Part shown: one piece after another, positions 1 through 8,190 of the stretch
How the letters are laid out: every line of letters begins with the position of its first letter
Numbering within the stretch: position 1 is the stretch's first letter
Origin: Ruegeria meonggei
GTDB taxonomy: Bacteria; Pseudomonadota; Alphaproteobacteria; Rhodobacterales; Rhodobacteraceae
Length of the DNA stretch: 64,000 bases
Reading direction: 5' to 3'
Assembly: GCF_900172215.1 (NCBI RefSeq)
Contig: NZ_FWFP01000002.1
Coordinates: forward strand, 310,001-374,000
The notes under the pieces: model-generated
The model's input: the letters and a program-made list of their open reading frames with translations, nothing else
Told to the model about the DNA's origin: nothing
The model's database searches: none
Translations under genes and position numbers: made by a program

Positions 1-90
1 GATCACATCTATCGCCAGGCCGTCACCAGCGCCGGGATGGGCTGTATGGCTGCGCTGGATGCTGAACGATTTCTTGCCGAGCAGGAATAA
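1..90 (+). CDS. trxB: Thioredoxin reductase, C-terminal end (partial)
   Basis: Only the last 29 codons and a TAA stop lie in the window; the gene starts upstream. The tail reads SAGMGCMAALDAERFLAE, the usual C-terminal signature of the FAD/NADPH thioredoxin reductase family, in which this helix follows the FAD-binding segment. The enzyme passes electrons from NADPH to thioredoxin in the cytoplasm. An AGGA ribosome-binding site for the next gene overlaps the stop codon, so the two are probably translated from one message. A related FAD-dependent disulfide reductase of the same family cannot be excluded from so short a piece. Confidence 0.8.
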   Translation, partial: DHIYRQAVTSAGMGCMAALDAERFLAEQE

Positions 91-94
91 TCCA

Positions 95-562
95 ATGCTG
101 GAATTCTCCGGTCCGGTCTGGAGAATTCTGTTTCAATCCAAGGCAAACGCCCCTTTGGCCCCTGCCCGGGCGCCAGAGGGGCGTTTTCACCATTCGGGAC
201 AAGTGGCGCTTTATGCGTCGCTCAGCCCAGAGGGAGCCGGAATTGCAATCCGGCGTTACGTGTCGGGCGGTGATCCCCAACGGGTTCTGCAGCGGGCAAA
301 GGTGACAATGGCGCAGATGGTTGATTTGCGCGGCCAGTCCGATGTGTCGATTGTCTGGCAGGACGTTTTTGACCGGCAGGGGCATTCTCCGACATGGAAG
401 TTTTCAGACCAAGCGCGCGACACAGGCGCTGATGGGGTGATCTACAGCTCACGCTCTCGCCCGGATCTGAGCCATTTGGTTCTGTTCACCACATCGCCGG
501 CGCATATCCGCACCGTTGGTCCACCGTCAAACTGGGTGCCGCCATACACAACCATAGCTTGA
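95..562 (+). CDS. RES-domain protein (putative NAD+-targeting fold)
   Basis: The 155-residue product matches the RES layout: an N-terminal VWRI strand, a GRFHHSG segment (Arg30), then ALYASLSPEGAG around residues 38-49, and late in the chain GADGVIYSSRSRPDLSHLVLF. RES proteins are mostly toxins of type II toxin-antitoxin pairs that degrade NAD+. The chosen ATG lies 4 bases after the trxB stop and has AGGA seven bases upstream; an earlier in-frame ATG at 59 lies inside trxB and is unlikely. In the helix where RES toxins usually have Ala-x-x-Glu, this protein seems to read Ala-Gly-Ile-Ala, so the acidic residue may be missing. No Xre/COG5642-type antitoxin gene adjoins it. It may be a housekeeping or inactive RES relative rather than a toxin. 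Confidence 0.7.
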   Translation: MLEFSGPVWRILFQSKANAPLAPARAPEGRFHHSGQVALYASLSPEGAGIAIRRYVSGGDPQRVLQRAKVTMAQMVDLRGQSDVSIVWQDVFDRQGHSPTWKFSDQARDTGADGVIYSSRSRPDLSHLVLFTTSPAHIRTVGPPSNWVPPYTTIA

Positions 563-619
563 CCGCTGCGCGACGCCGTATCAGACTCGCGGCAAGGAAA
601 GCGAACGCAGGTGATCTGA

Positions 620-2290
620 TTGAATAGTGTTCTGTGGCAAGGCAGCTGGGCAACCCGGCTGAGGATCGGTAGTGGCCTGATCCTGTTCACTTTTGCGATC
701 TTCCATTTCATCAATATCGGGCTGGGCTTGTTTCATACCGATTATCTGCATGGCATGCAGGATGGGCGCAAAGCTGTAACCCGGCACGACGTCACGAGCG
801 TGATCCTGTACGTCGCCTTGCTTTTTCATTCCGGTTTGGCGCTGTATTCTATCAGCAAACGCAGAACCCTGCGGATGCCCTTTTCGACCGGGTTACAGGT
901 GGTTCTGGGGCTACTCATCCCACTGCAGCTGATCTCTCACATCGTTCAGACTCGTTATGCGCATGAGGTGTTCAACGTAAATGACGAGATGGGTTACATA
1001 ATCATCCTGATGTGGCCCAGCAACGTAATCTGGACCCAAAGCCTACTACTGCTGCTGGTTTGGATACATGGCTGCATTGGCTTGCACATGTGGTTGCGTC
1101 TAAGCCGCTGGTGGTCAAAGACGGTGCCTTACTTGATCGGTCTGGCCGTGTTCATCCCGTCTTTTGCGCTGGCCGGATTGCTGACCGAGGGACGACGATT
1201 GTGGACGGATTTCGCTGATCCGTTTTTGCGCGACCAATATATTGAACACTATAACTGGCCTACGCCCGAAGAGTTTCAGGCCCTGTTCAGCGTCAAAAAC
1301 AACGCCCTGTTGGCCTTCTGGATCGCTTTGGGCGTATCCCTCGCAGTCTATGTCTTACGCAAGCTTTGGCGCAGGCGGCACTCGGTACGCGTCAAATACG
1401 TCGAAGGCCCCGAAGTCGTGGCCGAAAAAGGCATGACGCTGCTTGAGATTTCGCAGGCCAATGGCATCCCGCACACTGCGCTGTGCGGAGGCAAAGGGCG
1501 CTGTACCACTTGCCGCGTGATAGTTGAGGATGGCGCCGCCAATCTGCCCGACCCCAGCCCGACCGAGGCCCGCAGCCTTGCCGCCGTCAGCGCACCCGAA
1601 GGGGCACGTCTGGCCTGCCAAATCCGACCGACCGAGCCGATAACGGCCTTTCGCATGTTCCGGTCTGGTGGCGGGCGCAACCGGGCCCATGCCAGCCAGG
1701 GCCAAGAGAGGCAACTGGCAGTTCTGTTCCTGGACATGCGCGGATTCACGGCGCGCACCACTGGCCAGTTGCCCTATGATATCGTTTTTCTGCTCAACCG
1801 GTTTTTCGACGCAATTGTCCCTGCGATCACCGCAGACGGCGGCGTGGTCGACAAATACATGGGCGACGGGCTGCTGGCCGTATTCGAGACGTCGGATGCC
1901 AAAAGCTCGGCCCGGGCCGGGCTGCGGGCGGCCGCTGATGTCAGCCGGGCGCTGGACATCTTCAACCGCCAACTTGAGGCCGAAGGCAGCCCCCGTATTC
2001 GCATCGGCATGGGCCTGCATCTGGGTGATCTGGTTCTGGGTGAGATCGGGGCCGCAGGAAATGCTGCACGCACAATAATCGGCGACGCAGTGAATGTAGC
2101 CAGCCGTCTCGAAGCGGAGACCAAAGCGCTGGGGGTCGAGCTTTTGGTGTCAGCCGAATTGTTGCAAGAGGCAGGTCATGACGGTGATATGAGCAGCCTG
2201 CGATCCTTTAACCTGCGCGGGGTGACCCGCCCGATTCCCGCTCTGCCCGTCCCAAGCGCTGCAGTGCTTGGGACCGAAATGGCCGCATAG
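620..2290 (+). CDS. Membrane-anchored adenylate cyclase with cytochrome-b-like and 2Fe-2S domains
   Basis: A 556-residue three-part protein. Residues 1-250 hold about six membrane segments with His29, His70, His107, His150 and His156, resembling the succinate dehydrogenase-type diheme-b anchor known from the Sinorhizobium cyclase CyaC. Residues 255-345 form a plant-type ferredoxin domain with Cys289-x5-Cys295-x2-Cys298 and Cys333. Residues 363-535 are a class III nucleotidyl cyclase with metal-binding Asp372 and Asp416, adenine-type Lys412 and Asp489, and transition-state Asn492 and Arg496, so it should make cAMP. The predicted role is coupling quinone or redox state to cAMP. The reading frame is closed by a TGA just upstream, so the start is the TTG at 620, or less likely something internal. 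It follows the RES gene after 57 bases on the same strand. Confidence 0.85.
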   Translation: MNSVLWQGSWATRLRIGSGLILFTFAIFHFINIGLGLFHTDYLHGMQDGRKAVTRHDVTSVILYVALLFHSGLALYSISKRRTLRMPFSTGLQVVLGLLIPLQLISHIVQTRYAHEVFNVNDEMGYIIILMWPSNVIWTQSLLLLLVWIHGCIGLHMWLRLSRWWSKTVPYLIGLAVFIPSFALAGLLTEGRRLWTDFADPFLRDQYIEHYNWPTPEEFQALFSVKNNALLAFWIALGVSLAVYVLRKLWRRRHSVRVKYVEGPEVVAEKGMTLLEISQANGIPHTALCGGKGRCTTCRVIVEDGAANLPDPSPTEARSLAAVSAPEGARLACQIRPTEPITAFRMFRSGGGRNRAHASQGQERQLAVLFLDMRGFTARTTGQLPYDIVFLLNRFFDAIVPAITADGGVVDKYMGDGLLAVFETSDAKSSARAGLRAAADVSRALDIFNRQLEAEGSPRIRIGMGLHLGDLVLGEIGAAGNAARTIIGDAVNVASRLEAETKALGVELLVSAELLQEAGHDGDMSSLRSFNLRGVTRPIPALPVPSAAVLGTEMAA

Positions 2291-2441
2291 GAACGCATTT
2301 ACCTTTTCAGGTCGAATTGCCGCCCATCTGCGGGATTTTGGCCGTAATATGCCCTGATTACTGGAAAATCCTTCCATTCCGGAGAAAAACCGCGCATATC
2401 GTCCTTTGTTTCATGACTGTATATGGACTTTGACCACTGAC

Positions 2442-2457
2442 CGGGGCAAACGCCCCG
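2442..2457. other. GC-rich hairpin in the leader upstream of sat
   Basis: A perfect 6-bp stem (CGGGGC, loop AAAC, GCCCCG) lies about 50 bases before the sat start, in the 216-base gap after the cyclase gene. It is not followed by a T-run, so it does not look like an intrinsic terminator. It may be part of a 5' leader of sat; no known riboswitch class was recognised. Confidence 0.3.
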
Positions 2458-2506
2458 CAAACGCCCTTGAATCACCGGCAAACCTCACTTCGACAAGAGT
2501 ATTCCA

Positions 2507-4225
2507 ATGACGATGTTAAGCAACCTGACTCCGATCCCTGAACTGTATGTTTCGTACGAGTCGGCGCAGAAATTGAAGGTAGAAGCTGCCGATCTGACCA
2601 GCTGGGACCTGAGCCCGCGCCAGATCTGCGACCTTGAACTGCTGATGAATGGCGGGTTCAACCCGCTCAAGGGCTTCTTGTCCGAGGCGGATTACGACAA
2701 CGTCGTCGAAAACATGCGTCTGGCGGATGGCACCCTGTGGCCGATGCCGATCACGCTGGATGTCAGCGAAGACTTTGCCGACAAGATCGAGCTGGGTCAG
2801 GACATTGCCTTGCGTGATCAGGAAGGCGTCATTCTGGGCACCATGACCGTGACTGATCGCTGGACACCAAACAAAGCGCGCGAGGCCGAAAAAGTTTTTG
2901 GCGTTGATGACGATGCGCATCCTGCTGTAAACTACCTGCACAACGTCGCGGGCAAAGTCTATCTGGGTGGACCCATAGTCGGCATTCAGCAACCCGTCCA
3001 CTATGACTTCCGTGCCCGCCGCGACACCCCGAACGAGCTGCGCGCCTATTTCCGAAAGTTGGGCTGGCGTCGTATCGTGGCCTTCCAGACCCGCAACCCG
3101 CTGCACCGCGCGCATCAGGAGCTGACCTTCCGCGCCGCGAAAGAGGCACAGGCCAACCTGCTGATCCACCCGGTTGTCGGCATGACCAAACCAGGCGATG
3201 TTGATCACTTCACCCGCGTCCGCTGTTATGAGGCGGTTCTGGACAAATACCCGGCCTCGACAACGTCGATGTCGCTGCTGAACCTGGCAATGCGCATGGC
3301 CGGCCCGCGCGAAGCGGTTTGGCACGGATTGATCCGCGCCAATCACGGCTGCACCCACTTCATCGTTGGCCGTGACCACGCTGGCCCCGGCAAGAACTCT
3401 GCCGGCGAGGATTTCTATGGTCCATATGACGCGCAGGACCTGTTCCGCCAGTTCCAGGATGAGATCGGCGTCGAAATGGTCGATTTCAAACACATGGTCT
3501 ATGTGCAGGAACGTGCCCAATACGAGCCCAATGACGAGATCGAAGACAAAGACAATGTCACGATCCTGAACATTTCGGGCACCGAACTGCGCCGCCGTTT
3601 GCGCGAAGGTCTGGAGATCCCCGAATGGTTCTCGTTCCCGGAAGTTGTGACCGAGTTGCGCCGCACTTCACCGCCCCGCTCGGAGCAAGGTTTTACCGTA
3701 TTTTTCACCGGCTTCTCTGGGTCCGGCAAATCCACTATCGCCAACGCGCTTATGGTCAAGCTGATGGAGATGGGCGGTCGTCCGGTCACGTTGTTGGACG
3801 GCGACATCGTGCGTAAGAACCTGTCGTCAGAACTGGGTTTCTCGAAAGAGCATCGTGACCTGAACATCCGCCGCATTGGCTATGTCGCCAGCGAGATCAC
3901 CAAGAATGGCGGTATCGCCATCTGTGCCCCGATCGCGCCTTATGCCACCACCCGTCGTGCAGTGCGTGAAGATGTCGAAGCGTTCGGCGCTTTCTGCGAG
4001 GTCCACGTGGCCACCACTATCGAAGAATGCGAACGCCGCGACCGCAAGGGCCTGTATAAGCTGGCACGCGAAGGCAAGATCAAGGAATTCACGGGCATCT
4101 CAGACCCTTATGACGTGCCTGCCAAACCCGAGTTGAGCGTGGAGACCGAGAATGTTGACGTCGATAACTGCGCCCATCAAGTTTTGCTCAAGCTGGAAAG
4201 CATGGGCTTGATCGCCGCATCGTAA
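2507..4225 (+). CDS. sat: Bifunctional sulfate adenylyltransferase / adenylylsulfate kinase
   Basis: A 572-residue fusion. Residues 1-390 are a Sat-type ATP sulfurylase with the QTRNPLHRAH motif (His200 and His203) and GRDHAGPG, which makes adenosine phosphosulfate (APS) from sulfate and ATP. From about residue 395 follows an APS kinase with P-loop GFSGSGKST and the LLDGDIVRKNL segment, which phosphorylates APS to PAPS. Together they carry out cytoplasmic sulfate activation for assimilation or sulfation. It is a homo-oligomeric Sat-type enzyme, not the CysDN GTPase type. It starts at ATG 2507 with an AAGAG-like site upstream and stands alone between the cyclase gene and a terminator shared with the convergent peroxidase gene. 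No sulfite or PAPS reductase genes adjoin it. Confidence 0.93.
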   Translation: MTMLSNLTPIPELYVSYESAQKLKVEAADLTSWDLSPRQICDLELLMNGGFNPLKGFLSEADYDNVVENMRLADGTLWPMPITLDVSEDFADKIELGQDIALRDQEGVILGTMTVTDRWTPNKAREAEKVFGVDDDAHPAVNYLHNVAGKVYLGGPIVGIQQPVHYDFRARRDTPNELRAYFRKLGWRRIVAFQTRNPLHRAHQELTFRAAKEAQANLLIHPVVGMTKPGDVDHFTRVRCYEAVLDKYPASTTSMSLLNLAMRMAGPREAVWHGLIRANHGCTHFIVGRDHAGPGKNSAGEDFYGPYDAQDLFRQFQDEIGVEMVDFKHMVYVQERAQYEPNDEIEDKDNVTILNISGTELRRRLREGLEIPEWFSFPEVVTELRRTSPPRSEQGFTVFFTGFSGSGKSTIANALMVKLMEMGGRPVTLLDGDIVRKNLSSELGFSKEHRDLNIRRIGYVASEITKNGGIAICAPIAPYATTRRAVREDVEAFGAFCEVHVATTIEECERRDRKGLYKLAREGKIKEFTGISDPYDVPAKPELSVETENVDVDNCAHQVLLKLESMGLIAAS

Positions 4226-4243
4226 ACCCAAAGAGTAGTCGCA

Positions 4244-4280
4244 AAAAAGGGCAGCGCTTATGCAAAGCGCTGCCCTTTTT
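4244..4280. terminator. Bidirectional intrinsic terminator between sat and the peroxidase gene
   Basis: An 11-bp perfect stem (GGGCAGCGCTT at 4249-4259, AAGCGCTGCCC at 4265-4275) is flanked by six A on the left and five T on the right. It can therefore end transcripts arriving from either side, as expected between two convergent genes. Confidence 0.9.
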
Positions 4281-4297
4281 CGTCAAATTTGGAACGA

Positions 4298-5857
4298 TCA
4301 ATTTCGACCGTTTGCAATTGTGTTGGCAACGTCCTGGGCGTTGATTGGCGCACCCGAGGCGCGCAGTAGATCGCCGACCTCCCAATCACCGGCATTGACC
4401 GGCGCCGGGTTGTCCAGCAACGCCATCAGGTCCGGATCGTCATTCGGAGTCCAATTTGGCATGTTGCGCACATAAGACATCGGATCGCCGTCGAGAAGCC
4501 CGCCGAACACCTCGGCAACGATGGTCCCGCCGACCTGTCCCAACATCCGGCCCGAATTGTTTGCCGGCAAGATCTGGCTTTCCTTCAGGATGTAATGCCA
4601 CAGAATATCCTCGTGTGGGTCACCAATTGCATGAGGCGTCAGGCCCATGCGATGTGCCACATCCGTTCCTTTCGGCAGTTCCAGCCGCATCGAGCGCAGC
4701 AGGTTCAGGAAGGCCAGTCTGTTGGGTTTGGGATCAGGCCCTTCGGGCAGCGCAAACACCGCCGATGACAGCTTGGTATCGATCCGGCGCGCAGGTTGCG
4801 GGAACGGACCGCCAGAATTGATGTCAAAGAACCAGTCCCATTGCAGCGTATGGCGATGGGGGAAATGGCGGAAGCCACGCAGGTCATGACGAATTTTCCC
4901 GCCCGAGTCCGTTGGACCATCGGGGTGGAAGATAGGCAATTCGGTTCCAAACCCAAGCCCGGTGTCATCGTCATCATTGACGTTGATCTGATAGCCCGGT
5001 CGGATCAGAGAATGGCCAAAACGATAGGCCGCGACAGAAAACTCAACCGGCATGAAGGGCTGATAGGACCAATCATAAACCGTGCCGTTGAACTTATGGC
5101 AATCCGCCTTGTCCAGAACGCGGGTCCAGATCGCATCGCTGACTAGTCGTTTGATGAAGTCGTTCCAAACCACATATTGATAAAACCAGCGCACCTTGCG
5201 CTGCGCCTCCTGAAACATCTCACCGTCAAACTCGAATTCGGTGCCCTCATTGTCTGGATCGCCGGTCGCGAGCTGCAACATGACCCGGTTGTGCAGACGC
5301 AACATTGCCAACTGGAACTGGGACACAATCACATTTTCGTCGTTGCGCATATCGCCGATGATGGCGCGGCCTTGCCGGTTGCGCTGTAGGTCCGGTTCGT
5401 TCGAGCCCGCCACCTGTTTTTCGCCGGTCCAATCCTGTTCGGTCGTCCCCAGCAGGAACAGACCACCGCGCTTCTGGTCATACATGAACGGCTCATCCGC
5501 CGGGCCTTCGCCATAGAGGCAATCAAGGTCTAGACGCGGCGTGCGGAAGTTGTCGAGCTTGTCCGGATCGCTCTGACGCATCAGCGACGAGGTCGGATCA
5601 AAGGTTATGTCGTGATCCACGAACTGGCCGAAATAAGTGTACCCGGCGGGCAGGTTCGCATTGTCCAGATTGTCCTGCCCGGCTGTCTCGCTCATGGAGT
5701 TTGTCGCAAAGTCGCGCAGAGCGGCAACTGCAGCAGCGTCGTCGGCATGGGGCGACTGCCATGGGGGAAGGGTGCGGAAGAGACGCCCGAACGGGCCTTT
5801 ATATTGCTTAGATCTGGGTAGGCTGGAAATACCATACCTGGATGATGAAACGCTCAT
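4298..5857 (-). CDS. Animal-type heme peroxidase family protein
   Basis: A 519-residue protein with the features of the myeloperoxidase/peroxinectin superfamily: distal-side motif FGQFVDHDITFD (Asp81, His82), the helix GDMRNDENVIVSQFQ with a following LHNR, and a proximal-side segment AAYRFGHSLIRPGY near residue 280. Members use hydrogen peroxide to oxidise halides or organic substrates and often bind heme covalently. No N-terminal signal peptide or membrane segment is visible, so it is either cytoplasmic or exported by a non-Sec route. It begins with ATG at 5857 and is monocistronic. The 263-base AT-richer gap between its promoter side and the glycosyltransferase stop holds no gene I can support. 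Confidence 0.85.
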   Translation of the reverse strand: MSVSSSRYGISSLPRSKQYKGPFGRLFRTLPPWQSPHADDAAAVAALRDFATNSMSETAGQDNLDNANLPAGYTYFGQFVDHDITFDPTSSLMRQSDPDKLDNFRTPRLDLDCLYGEGPADEPFMYDQKRGGLFLLGTTEQDWTGEKQVAGSNEPDLQRNRQGRAIIGDMRNDENVIVSQFQLAMLRLHNRVMLQLATGDPDNEGTEFEFDGEMFQEAQRKVRWFYQYVVWNDFIKRLVSDAIWTRVLDKADCHKFNGTVYDWSYQPFMPVEFSVAAYRFGHSLIRPGYQINVNDDDDTGLGFGTELPIFHPDGPTDSGGKIRHDLRGFRHFPHRHTLQWDWFFDINSGGPFPQPARRIDTKLSSAVFALPEGPDPKPNRLAFLNLLRSMRLELPKGTDVAHRMGLTPHAIGDPHEDILWHYILKESQILPANNSGRMLGQVGGTIVAEVFGGLLDGDPMSYVRNMPNWTPNDDPDLMALLDNPAPVNAGDWEVGDLLRASGAPINAQDVANTIANGRN

Positions 5858-6120
5858 CGCTATGCTCCTAGAAAATGGGTCTGTTTGAAATGCTGACCAA
5901 CTCTTATGTCGGTGCCAAAAATGCCGGCAATTGAATCAAAGTCTTAAAAATAAGGGCCAAAGACTATGTCTTCCTAAGCTGGCCGCAGGCGAATTTTACC
6001 AAAAAACGGGGTTTGAAAAAAGGTCAGCGCAATTGACTTTGCGAAAATCGGCCAACGGCGCTGTAACCATCAACCGATACAACCACTTGCAATCAAAGAG
6101 ACAAAATCAAATTTATCAAT

Positions 6121-6987
6121 CTAAGGCAATTCGGCCCGCAGCGCGGCGACTGCGCGGCGCTCGAACGCACCAAATTCAGCCGCCTGTTGTTGAATTGAGT
6201 GCAGATGAGGTAGTCGGCGGGCGTAATCTTCCGGGGAAACGGATTGAATTGCGCGGTGAATATCGGTCTCGGTCTTACACAGGACCATGCCTGATGTGTC
6301 GAAGAAATCACTGATATTCGGACAGCCCCAATAGATCGGAACAGTCGCGCACAGGATCGTGTCGGTCAGTTTCTCCGAGAAATAGTTCCGCTCACGCACA
6401 TTCTCTATCACCACGGAAAAGCGATACGGGGCCAGCCCGTCTGATTTGCGTTCAAACGGCGTATAGCCGCGACCCATGATCTCGACATCCGCGCCGCTGT
6501 CTCGGACCCAGTTGATGACCGAATGGCGCAATTGATGCCCTTTGAGGTTGCGCTTGGCCGAGGCAATCAACGAACAGGATTTGGTTTTCTCAACCGACAG
6601 CGCCTGCCAATCCGGAACCATAGTGACGCCATAGGGCAAGAAAACCGCGTTTGGTATGCCCTGCAACAACACATCATGAAAAGTCAGCACCCGAAAGAAC
6701 CGGCGCCACGTATAGCGCAGCATCCGGTCGTGTTTGGCGTGAATGGCCGAAGGTTCACCCATCATCAGCGAAATCTGCGCACGGGTGCCCCGGCGCAGGC
6801 CCAGATGAACGGTGGAATTTGGGTACATGATCAGATGATCTGTGCGCTCCAGATCGCCTACGGTCTTGCCTGTCAGGCGCTCTGGGCAGCCTTCGGGCCA
6901 GATCAGCTCGGACAAGGGAACCCCGGCCAGTTTCGGCCCCAATCGGTGGCCATACGGCAGGATAGCGATGGCCGGGTTAGCCATCAT
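6121..6987 (-). CDS. Glycosyltransferase, GT10 (fucosyltransferase)-like
   Basis: A 288-residue protein whose C-terminal half reads FSVVIENVRERNYFSEKLTD followed by VPIYWGCPNISDFF, the alpha-1,3-fucosyltransferase (GT10) donor-binding motif. Such enzymes transfer fucose or a related deoxysugar to surface glycans. No membrane anchor is seen. I chose the ATG at 6987 because it overlaps the stop of the upstream phzF-like gene in an ATGA junction; an ATG one codon later is also possible, and the longer frame reaching 7164 lies inside phzF. No polysaccharide cluster surrounds it, so the acceptor is unknown. Confidence 0.75.
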   Translation of the reverse strand: MMANPAIAILPYGHRLGPKLAGVPLSELIWPEGCPERLTGKTVGDLERTDHLIMYPNSTVHLGLRRGTRAQISLMMGEPSAIHAKHDRMLRYTWRRFFRVLTFHDVLLQGIPNAVFLPYGVTMVPDWQALSVEKTKSCSLIASAKRNLKGHQLRHSVINWVRDSGADVEIMGRGYTPFERKSDGLAPYRFSVVIENVRERNYFSEKLTDTILCATVPIYWGCPNISDFFDTSGMVLCKTETDIHRAIQSVSPEDYARRLPHLHSIQQQAAEFGAFERRAVAALRAELP

Positions 6988-7868
6988 GCAGCTTCCGACA
7001 AATCGACCTGACCGCGCATCAGCACGAAGCCGCGACCGGCGACCTTGATGCCGGTCATCGCATCGGCAGGACCCACGCGCGTGACCGTGGCCTGACCTGG
7101 GCGGCCCATATCGTTGCCCTGTTCGGCTGTGAACGTATCTTTGGGCATCAGCCCATGTTTCCAAAGATACGCCGCCATCGCGCCTGTGGCGGACCCGGTG
7201 AACGGATCTTCGGGCGGGCTGGGCGGCGCCAGCAGCAGACGCGAGAATGTATCGCCCGCACCGGTCGCCCCCTTGAGTGTCACCAGGAACGGTTCAGCCA
7301 CGTCAGAGCCGGAAAAGCCAGCCCGTTCAGCCACCTTGCGCAGCGGCTCTTCGACCAACTTTGCGGCGCGCAACGCATCGTGATCGCGCAGAACCGTTAC
7401 GCAGAAGGGCAAACCGGTGGACACCAGTTGCGGGGGCGAGATGATGGCCTCTTGCGGCAGGCTGACGGCGGCCGCGACAAGATCGGCGGGAATGTAATCG
7501 CCGAATTGCGGTGCGATCTGCGTCATCTCGATCTCATCGCCATTGAAACAGATCGGAACAATCCCGGCCCCGGTTTCCAGCGTCAGCGTATCGCCCTGTA
7601 TCAACCCACGCGATCGCATTGCGGCCACTGTGGCGATGGTGGGATGCCCGGCAAATGGAATTTCGCGGCTGGCAAGGAAATAGCGCACTCTGATGTCGGC
7701 CACATCGGACGGCCCGGTAAATGTGCATTCAACCAGAGAGGTTTCGCGCACATAATCCATGCAGGTGTCCTGGGCCAGCACCGCACCACCATGGACCACG
7801 GCGCAGCCGTTTCCGCCAAAGGCGCGACTACTGAAGGCGTCTACCCAATCAAAGTCAAACCAACTCAT
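6984..7868 (-). CDS. PhzF-family isomerase/epimerase
   Basis: A 294-residue member of the PhzF (diaminopimelate-epimerase fold) family. The conserved catalytic Glu is Glu47 in SLVECTF, and the second-domain motif IPFAGHPT is at residues 71-78. PhzF itself isomerises a phenazine precursor, but most family members have unknown substrates, and no phenazine genes are present here. It overlaps the downstream glycosyltransferase by four bases (ATGA), so the two are likely co-translated. It starts at ATG 7868, 92 bases below the DUF1150 stop on the same strand. Confidence 0.85.
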   Translation of the reverse strand: MSWFDFDWVDAFSSRAFGGNGCAVVHGGAVLAQDTCMDYVRETSLVECTFTGPSDVADIRVRYFLASREIPFAGHPTIATVAAMRSRGLIQGDTLTLETGAGIVPICFNGDEIEMTQIAPQFGDYIPADLVAAAVSLPQEAIISPPQLVSTGLPFCVTVLRDHDALRAAKLVEEPLRKVAERAGFSGSDVAEPFLVTLKGATGAGDTFSRLLLAPPSPPEDPFTGSATGAMAAYLWKHGLMPKDTFTAEQGNDMGRPGQATVTRVGPADAMTGIKVAGRGFVLMRGQVDLSEAA

Positions 7869-7960
7869 GTCTCACGCTCCGCTCTGCGATACTTTCACGT
7901 TTCGCATATCTCGCCCGCAGGGCAGCGGATGTCACGGGGAAATCGCGGGGCGGAACCGTT

Positions 7961-8185
7961 TCAGTGAACGGCCACCGGTGAAAAGTCATGTTCACGCGCC
8001 AGGTTGAACGCCAGCTTGCGGTCGGCGACCAACGCCAGTTGCTGACCATCTGAATCGTGTACGGCGTACAGGTGATGCAGATCACCGGCCTGTTCACGCA
8101 GTTCCCGAGGCAGATCAGCGACTTCAACCATTTTGACATAGACGATCCGGTCGCCTTCGGTGTTCAGTTCAATCGGTGTATTCAT
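7961..8185 (-). CDS. DUF1150 family protein
   Basis: A 74-residue protein with the pattern of DUF1150: IVYVKMVEVADLP, then LYAVHDSDGQQLALVADRKLAF and a short basic tail with AREHD. The function is unknown. It lies 5 bases after the small heat-shock gene on the same strand, so it is probably expressed with it. It is soluble and lacks a signal peptide. Confidence is high for the family and nil for function. Confidence 0.85.
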   Translation of the reverse strand: MNTPIELNTEGDRIVYVKMVEVADLPRELREQAGDLHHLYAVHDSDGQQLALVADRKLAFNLAREHDFSPVAVH

Positions 8186-8190
8186 AGCTC

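Noticed and set aside
7155..7967. 270-codon plus-strand frame over phzF
   Set aside because: It is antisense to the PhzF gene, which has clear motifs and a coupled start.
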